A stretch of 9,163 bases of DNA. It comes from Roseburia sp. GTDB taxonomy: Bacteria > Bacillota > Clostridia > Lachnospirales > Lachnospiraceae. The notes below the pieces were generated by a model. It ran no database searches, was not told where the DNA came from, and saw only the letters and a program-made list of their open reading frames with translations. Below are positions 6,560 to 9,163 of this stretch, piece after piece. Made by a program: the position numbers and the translations under genes. Numbering within the stretch: the stretch's first letter is position 1; every line of letters begins with the position of its first letter. Location: positions 1-9,163 of the forward strand of contig JAUUNJ010000083.1 in NCBI GenBank assembly GCA_030844625.1, in the 5' to 3' direction.

Positions 6560-7399
6560 ATGAACACACAAAAAATGGAATTAGCGGCAATGAACTGTCA
6601 TCACAGATTTTATGAACTGGAAGATTTCTTTGCCAGTGCTAAGAAAAATGGATATAAATATGTTGAAATCTGGACAGGTCCCCAGCATTATTTTATGGAT
6701 CATAATGGATATGAAAGTGTAGAAAAATTAAAAAAATTAGAAGAAAAATATGGGATCAAAGTAATCGGTATCTGTCCGGAACAGACCAATCCCAAACCTA
6801 ATAATATGGCTGCAAAAGATTTAAAAATGCAGGAGAGGGTTTTAAAATATTTTAAAAATGCAATTGATGTAGCATGTCAAATAAAAGCCAATCAGGTAGT
6901 AGTTACCAGTGGTTGGGGATTCTTAAGTGAAAATGTGGAAGAGGCATATAAGAGAAGCATAATCATGTTAAGAAAGATTGCAGAATATGCAGAAGAAAAA
7001 AACATGAATTTAGCAATAGAAGCATTACAGCCGGAAGAATCTCTTATTGCCAATACTGCGTCAGAATTAAAGAGGCTTATTGACGATGTGGACAGACCGG
7101 CATTGAAGGTGTGCCTTGATACAGGGGCAATGGCAAGGGCAAAGGATACAATACAGACATATTTTGATGTGTTTGGAGATAACGTGATTCATGCACATTT
7201 CGTGGATGTGGATATGGAAAAAGAGACCACACATCTTGCATGGGGAGATGGTAAAAGAAATATGTCAGAGGACATTAAGGTATTTATGGAAAATAATTAT
7301 TGTGGTATCTTGTCAGTAGAATGTGTTAATGGTAAGTATTTTGAAAAGCCGCAGGAGGCAGATAAAAAATCGATGGATGTTTATGATGCAATCAGATAA
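6560..7399 (+). CDS. frlC: Fructoselysine 3-epimerase (FrlC-type, xylose-isomerase-like TIM barrel)
   Basis: A 279-residue cytoplasmic TIM-barrel protein of the AP-endonuclease-2/xylose isomerase-like family. FrlC interconverts fructoselysine and its C3 epimer psicoselysine, letting the cell use both. The match to E. coli FrlC is positional, compared from memory: CHHR (13-16), VEIWTG (35-40), CPEQTNPKPNNM (72-83; FrlC has TPETNGYPYNMM), AIEALQPEES (152-161; FrlC LILEPLTPYES), DTGA (187-190), HAHFVDVD (211-218) and WGDGK (228-232; FrlC PGEGK), then VECVN (253-257). Likely metal ligands are Glu154, Asp187, one His of 211/213 and Glu254. A strong AGGAGG (6546-6551) sits 8 nt before the ATG. It follows SIS copy A with an 83-nt gap that holds the palindrome, and ends before the terminator at 7436. 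Confidence 0.85.
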   Translation: MNTQKMELAAMNCHHRFYELEDFFASAKKNGYKYVEIWTGPQHYFMDHNGYESVEKLKKLEEKYGIKVIGICPEQTNPKPNNMAAKDLKMQERVLKYFKNAIDVACQIKANQVVVTSGWGFLSENVEEAYKRSIIMLRKIAEYAEEKNMNLAIEALQPEESLIANTASELKRLIDDVDRPALKVCLDTGAMARAKDTIQTYFDVFGDNVIHAHFVDVDMEKETTHLAWGDGKRNMSEDIKVFMENNYCGILSVECVNGKYFEKPQEADKKSMDVYDAIR

Positions 7400-7435
7400 A
7401 GAATGATTTTTGAAATTTGACAGAGAATAATTGTT

Positions 7436-7485
7436 TGTTTCCCTTGTTCTTTCCTTATGGGACTGTTACAAGGGAAACATTTTTA
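7436..7485 (+). terminator. Intrinsic terminator after frlC
   Basis: TGTTTCCCTTGT (7436-7447) pairs perfectly with ACAAGGGAAACA (7468-7479), 12 bp, around a 20-nt loop, and is followed by TTTTTATAT. It ends the unit made of SIS copy A and frlC. Confidence 0.75.
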
Positions 7486-7511
7486 TATAATAAGAAATCC
7501 CTTTGCAGAAT

Positions 7512-7526
7512 TATACAAAGTGTATA
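7512..7526. repeat. Small dyad TATACA-AAG-TGTATA
   Basis: A perfect six-base inverted repeat with a three-base centre, about 125 bp upstream of promoter P3. It could be a protein-binding site or chance in AT-rich DNA. No copy was noticed at the other two promoters. Confidence 0.3.
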
Positions 7527-7649
7527 TTTTCAGGGGAAAATAATTGAAAAAATAGAAAAAATTACCAGAGCATATAGCAAAGAAAAACGTTTTTAATTAA
7601 AGTTGCATAAAAAATATTAAAGAATTATGAAAAAAGTATAAAAAAGTAC

Positions 7650-7678
7650 TTGCATATCATAAAGAAAACTGGTATAGT
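7650..7678 (+). promoter_or_regulatory. Promoter P3 for SIS copy B and the PTS genes
   Basis: TTGCAT (7650-7655), 17-bp spacer, TATAGT (7673-7678), with TGG (7670-7672) giving an extended -10 element. The best of the three matched promoters. Transcription would begin near 7685, leaving a leader of about 130 nt. Confidence 0.7.
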
Positions 7679-7709
7679 AAATTTATCAAGTGGAATACAT
7701 AATGAACCA
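7667..7709 (+). promoter_or_regulatory. Shared 43-bp promoter element, copy 3 (candidate operator)
   Basis: AACTGG (7667-7672), AAGTGG 21 bp later (7688-7693), AACCA (7705-7709) after 11 bp. The dyad is GTGG-N13-CCAC here and TTGG-N13-CCAA at copy 1, so the outer pair changes on both sides together, which favours a real symmetric site or RNA stem. Confidence 0.5.
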
Positions 7710-7724
7710 CAGGGTGCACACTGT
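7709..7724. promoter_or_regulatory. GTGCAC-centred palindrome in the P3 leader
   Basis: ACAGGGTGCACACTGT is a 16-bp palindrome with one mismatched pair. The core GTGCAC also follows the 43-bp element at P2 (5319-5324), two bases closer. It is not seen at P1. It may be part of the regulator's site or a leftover of duplication of the whole promoter region. Confidence 0.35.
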
Positions 7725-7817
7725 ATGCATAGTATTTTGCTTTGACTCGTAATTATACATAATGAGAAAAAATAAACAGCCATTGGCTAAAAAATATGGA
7801 AGAAAGGGAGAAAGAAA

Positions 7818-8858
7818 ATGTCAGAGGTTTTAGAAAAGGTAGTATTACCAAAATTCGATGCTGAAAAATATTTATCAGAGGGCGAAAAGATTTATGCACA
7901 GCGTGAGGAAGTTGAAGCGGTTGCTGATAAAGTTTGGAATGAGGGATTTAAAAATATTATTCTTTTAGGAATCGGCGGAACTGAATTTGAATTAGGACCA
8001 ATTGAGTATCAGGTAAAAAAATATAGTGATATTGATATAGAATTGGTGAATGCGGCGGATGCAAATACAGTTCATCCTAAGAAATTAACAAAGGATACGC
8101 TTGTTATTACAGCTAGTGCCAGTGGAGACACAGTTGAGATTGTGGAAGCTGCTAAATGGATGGTTGAAGCGGGAGCACATATTGTAGCATTTACAAAAAA
8201 AGAAGGTAAACTTGGACAGATAGCCCAGACAGTTATCGAAGCGAACGTTACAACAGGAATGTGTGAATACTCATATGTACTGTTTGATATCCTTGCATTT
8301 AGAATTCTTTACAATAAGGGGGATTTCCCTAAATATAATGAATTTGCTGACGGATTAAAAGGGATATTTAAAAATCTGCTGGACATCAGAATTCAGTTTG
8401 ATGACAGAGCAGAAGAAATCGCCAAGAAATATTACAATGCTCCATACAGTATTTTCTGTGGAAGCGGTTCAGCATGGGGAGAAACAATTCTTTTTGCAAT
8501 GTGTATCTTGGAAGAAATGCAGTGGGTTAGAACACGACCGGTTACATCGGCTCAGTTCTTTCATGGAACATTAGAATTGGTAGAAAAAGGAGTTCCTGTA
8601 TTTGTAATTAAGGGCGAAGATGAATATCGTGCACAGGATACAAGAGTAGAAAGATTTTTAAAGACTATCGGTCATGAAGATTCTGTTGTGATTGACCTGG
8701 CAGAATTTGCATTAGATGGAATTGAAAATGAATTTAGACCAATTGTGTCCCCAATGATTGTAACAGCGCTTCTTACAGACAGAATGGCAAGTTTTTATGA
8801 GACATATACAAAACATAACTTAAAGTATCGTCGTTACTATCGTCAGTTTGAATATTAA
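7818..8858 (+). CDS. FrlB/FraB-type Amadori-6-phosphate deglycase (SIS domain), copy B
   Basis: A 346-residue close paralogue of the protein at 5424-6476, differing by conservative changes and a four-residue deletion after KLG (131-133). The SIS motifs are kept: LLGIGGTE (49-56), TASASGDTVE (98-107), CGSGSAWGE (214-222), with Glu233 and His249 as the 16-residue-spaced catalytic pair, and the C-terminal RRYYRQFEY. It also has Gln (residue 246) in place of the Glu found before FFHG/FRHG in FrlB and FraB. AAGGGAG (7804-7810) gives a clean start. The PTS IIB gene follows after 30 nt, so this copy is co-transcribed with the uptake system and probably acts on the 6-phosphate delivered by the PTS, with no need for the kinase. 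That division of work between copies is inference. Confidence 0.87.
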   Translation: MSEVLEKVVLPKFDAEKYLSEGEKIYAQREEVEAVADKVWNEGFKNIILLGIGGTEFELGPIEYQVKKYSDIDIELVNAADANTVHPKKLTKDTLVITASASGDTVEIVEAAKWMVEAGAHIVAFTKKEGKLGQIAQTVIEANVTTGMCEYSYVLFDILAFRILYNKGDFPKYNEFADGLKGIFKNLLDIRIQFDDRAEEIAKKYYNAPYSIFCGSGSAWGETILFAMCILEEMQWVRTRPVTSAQFFHGTLELVEKGVPVFVIKGEDEYRAQDTRVERFLKTIGHEDSVVIDLAEFALDGIENEFRPIVSPMIVTALLTDRMASFYETYTKHNLKYRRYYRQFEY

Positions 8859-8888
8859 AATACGATACTTCCGGAAAGGAGGAAACAT

Positions 8889-9163
8889 ATGATTAAATTA
8901 GTTAGAGTTGATCATCGTTTATTGCACGGACAGGTAGCGTTTAGCTGGACGAACGGGGTTGGGGCTGACTGTATTTTGGTAGCAAGTGATATGGTTGTGA
9001 ACGATGAGGTCTGGAAGACAACATTAAAACTAGGTAAACCTAGTGGAGTTAAACTTGTGATGAAAAATATGGAAGATTCCATAAGCGCAATTAACAGTGG
9101 AGTAACAGATAAGTACAAATTAATTATCGTTGTTCAGTCTATTAAGGAAGCTAAGCAGCTTGC
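8889..9163 (+). CDS. PTS mannose/fructose/sorbose-family IIB component, 5' part
   Basis: The first 91 residues of a mannose-family EIIB, cut by the window end; full proteins are about 160 residues. The phosphorylation site is plain: LVRVDHRLLHGQV (4-16), with His13 the expected phosphohistidine that takes phosphate from IIA and passes it to the incoming sugar. A textbook ribosome site AAAGGAGG (8875-8882) lies 6 nt before the ATG, 30 nt after the deglycase. The IIC, IID and IIA genes would be expected just downstream. In Salmonella a mannose-family PTS (GfrABCD) imports glucoselysine and fructoselysine beside GfrE/GfrF deglycases, so this pairing with SIS genes suggests an Amadori-type substrate, although family membership alone does not prove it. 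Confidence 0.9.
   Translation, partial: MIKLVRVDHRLLHGQVAFSWTNGVGADCILVASDMVVNDEVWKTTLKLGKPSGVKLVMKNMEDSISAINSGVTDKYKLIIVVQSIKEAKQL

Larger units (their letters stand above)
7400..7817. other. 418-bp intergenic region: terminator, dyads, promoter P3 and leader
   Basis: No credible gene is visible here. In order it holds the terminator of unit 2 (7436-7485), a TATACA dyad (7512-7526), an AT-rich stretch with nothing clear (about 7540-7645), promoter P3 (7650-7678), the third copy of the 43-bp element (7667-7709), a GTGCAC-centred palindrome (7709-7724), and an untranslated leader up to the ATG at 7818. Confidence 0.7.

Noticed and set aside
7582..7595. cre-like sequence upstream of P3
   Set aside because: Three of the defining positions are missing; it is mainly A-run, CG, T-run and is expected by chance in this AT-rich stretch.
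7603..7631. Second TTGCAT-based promoter upstream of P3
   Set aside because: The hexamer 17 bp downstream is TATGAA, a poor -10 box with no extended element; P3 is much better.
1..9163. CRISPR arrays, tRNA or rRNA genes, insertion sequences
   Set aside because: No regularly spaced repeats, no cloverleaf-like gene, no transposase frame and no terminal inverted repeats were found on either strand.

Overview
The window looks like a low-GC Gram-positive gut anaerobe, probably a Clostridia/Lachnospiraceae-type genome. The reasons are AT-rich intergenic DNA, strong AGGAGG-type ribosome sites, sigma-A-like promoters with extended -10 elements, A/T-ending codons, and gene families typical of such genomes. 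No sequence search was run, so the taxon is an inference.

The locus is a catabolic island for Amadori compounds (fructosamines such as fructoselysine, or relatives such as glucoselysine). The firmest anchors are a FrlD-type PfkB kinase (1774-2562) and a FrlC-type 3-epimerase (6560-7399). Around them are three SIS-domain proteins: one of GlmS/GfrE architecture (2590-3699) and two close paralogues of FrlB/FraB deglycase type (5424-6476 and 7818-8858). The window ends inside a mannose-family PTS IIB gene (8889 onward).

Layout. A HAD-type hydrolase fragment is read leftward from 128. A short divergent region with two overlapping promoters follows. Unit 1 is MATE transporter - hairpin - frlD - SIS - second MATE transporter - a 40-residue membrane peptide (5054-5176). 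Unit 2 has its own promoter at about 5257 and carries an FrlB/FraB-like SIS gene, a GC-rich palindrome and frlC, ending in a clear terminator near 7436-7485. Unit 3 has its own promoter at about 7650 and carries the second FrlB/FraB-like SIS gene followed by PTS IIB, with further PTS components presumably beyond the window.

Inferred joint action: Amadori compounds enter either through the PTS (phosphorylated on entry) or unphosphorylated and are then phosphorylated by FrlD. SIS deglycases split the 6-phosphates into a hexose phosphate and the free amine, and FrlC recovers the 3-epimer (psicoselysine). Two points stand out. The frlD unit has two MATE exporter-family genes where an uptake transporter would be expected. 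All three promoters also share an exactly spaced 43-bp element (AACTGG-N15-AANTGG-N11-AACCA, containing the dyad TGG-N13-CCA), which suggests one dedicated regulator encoded outside the window.
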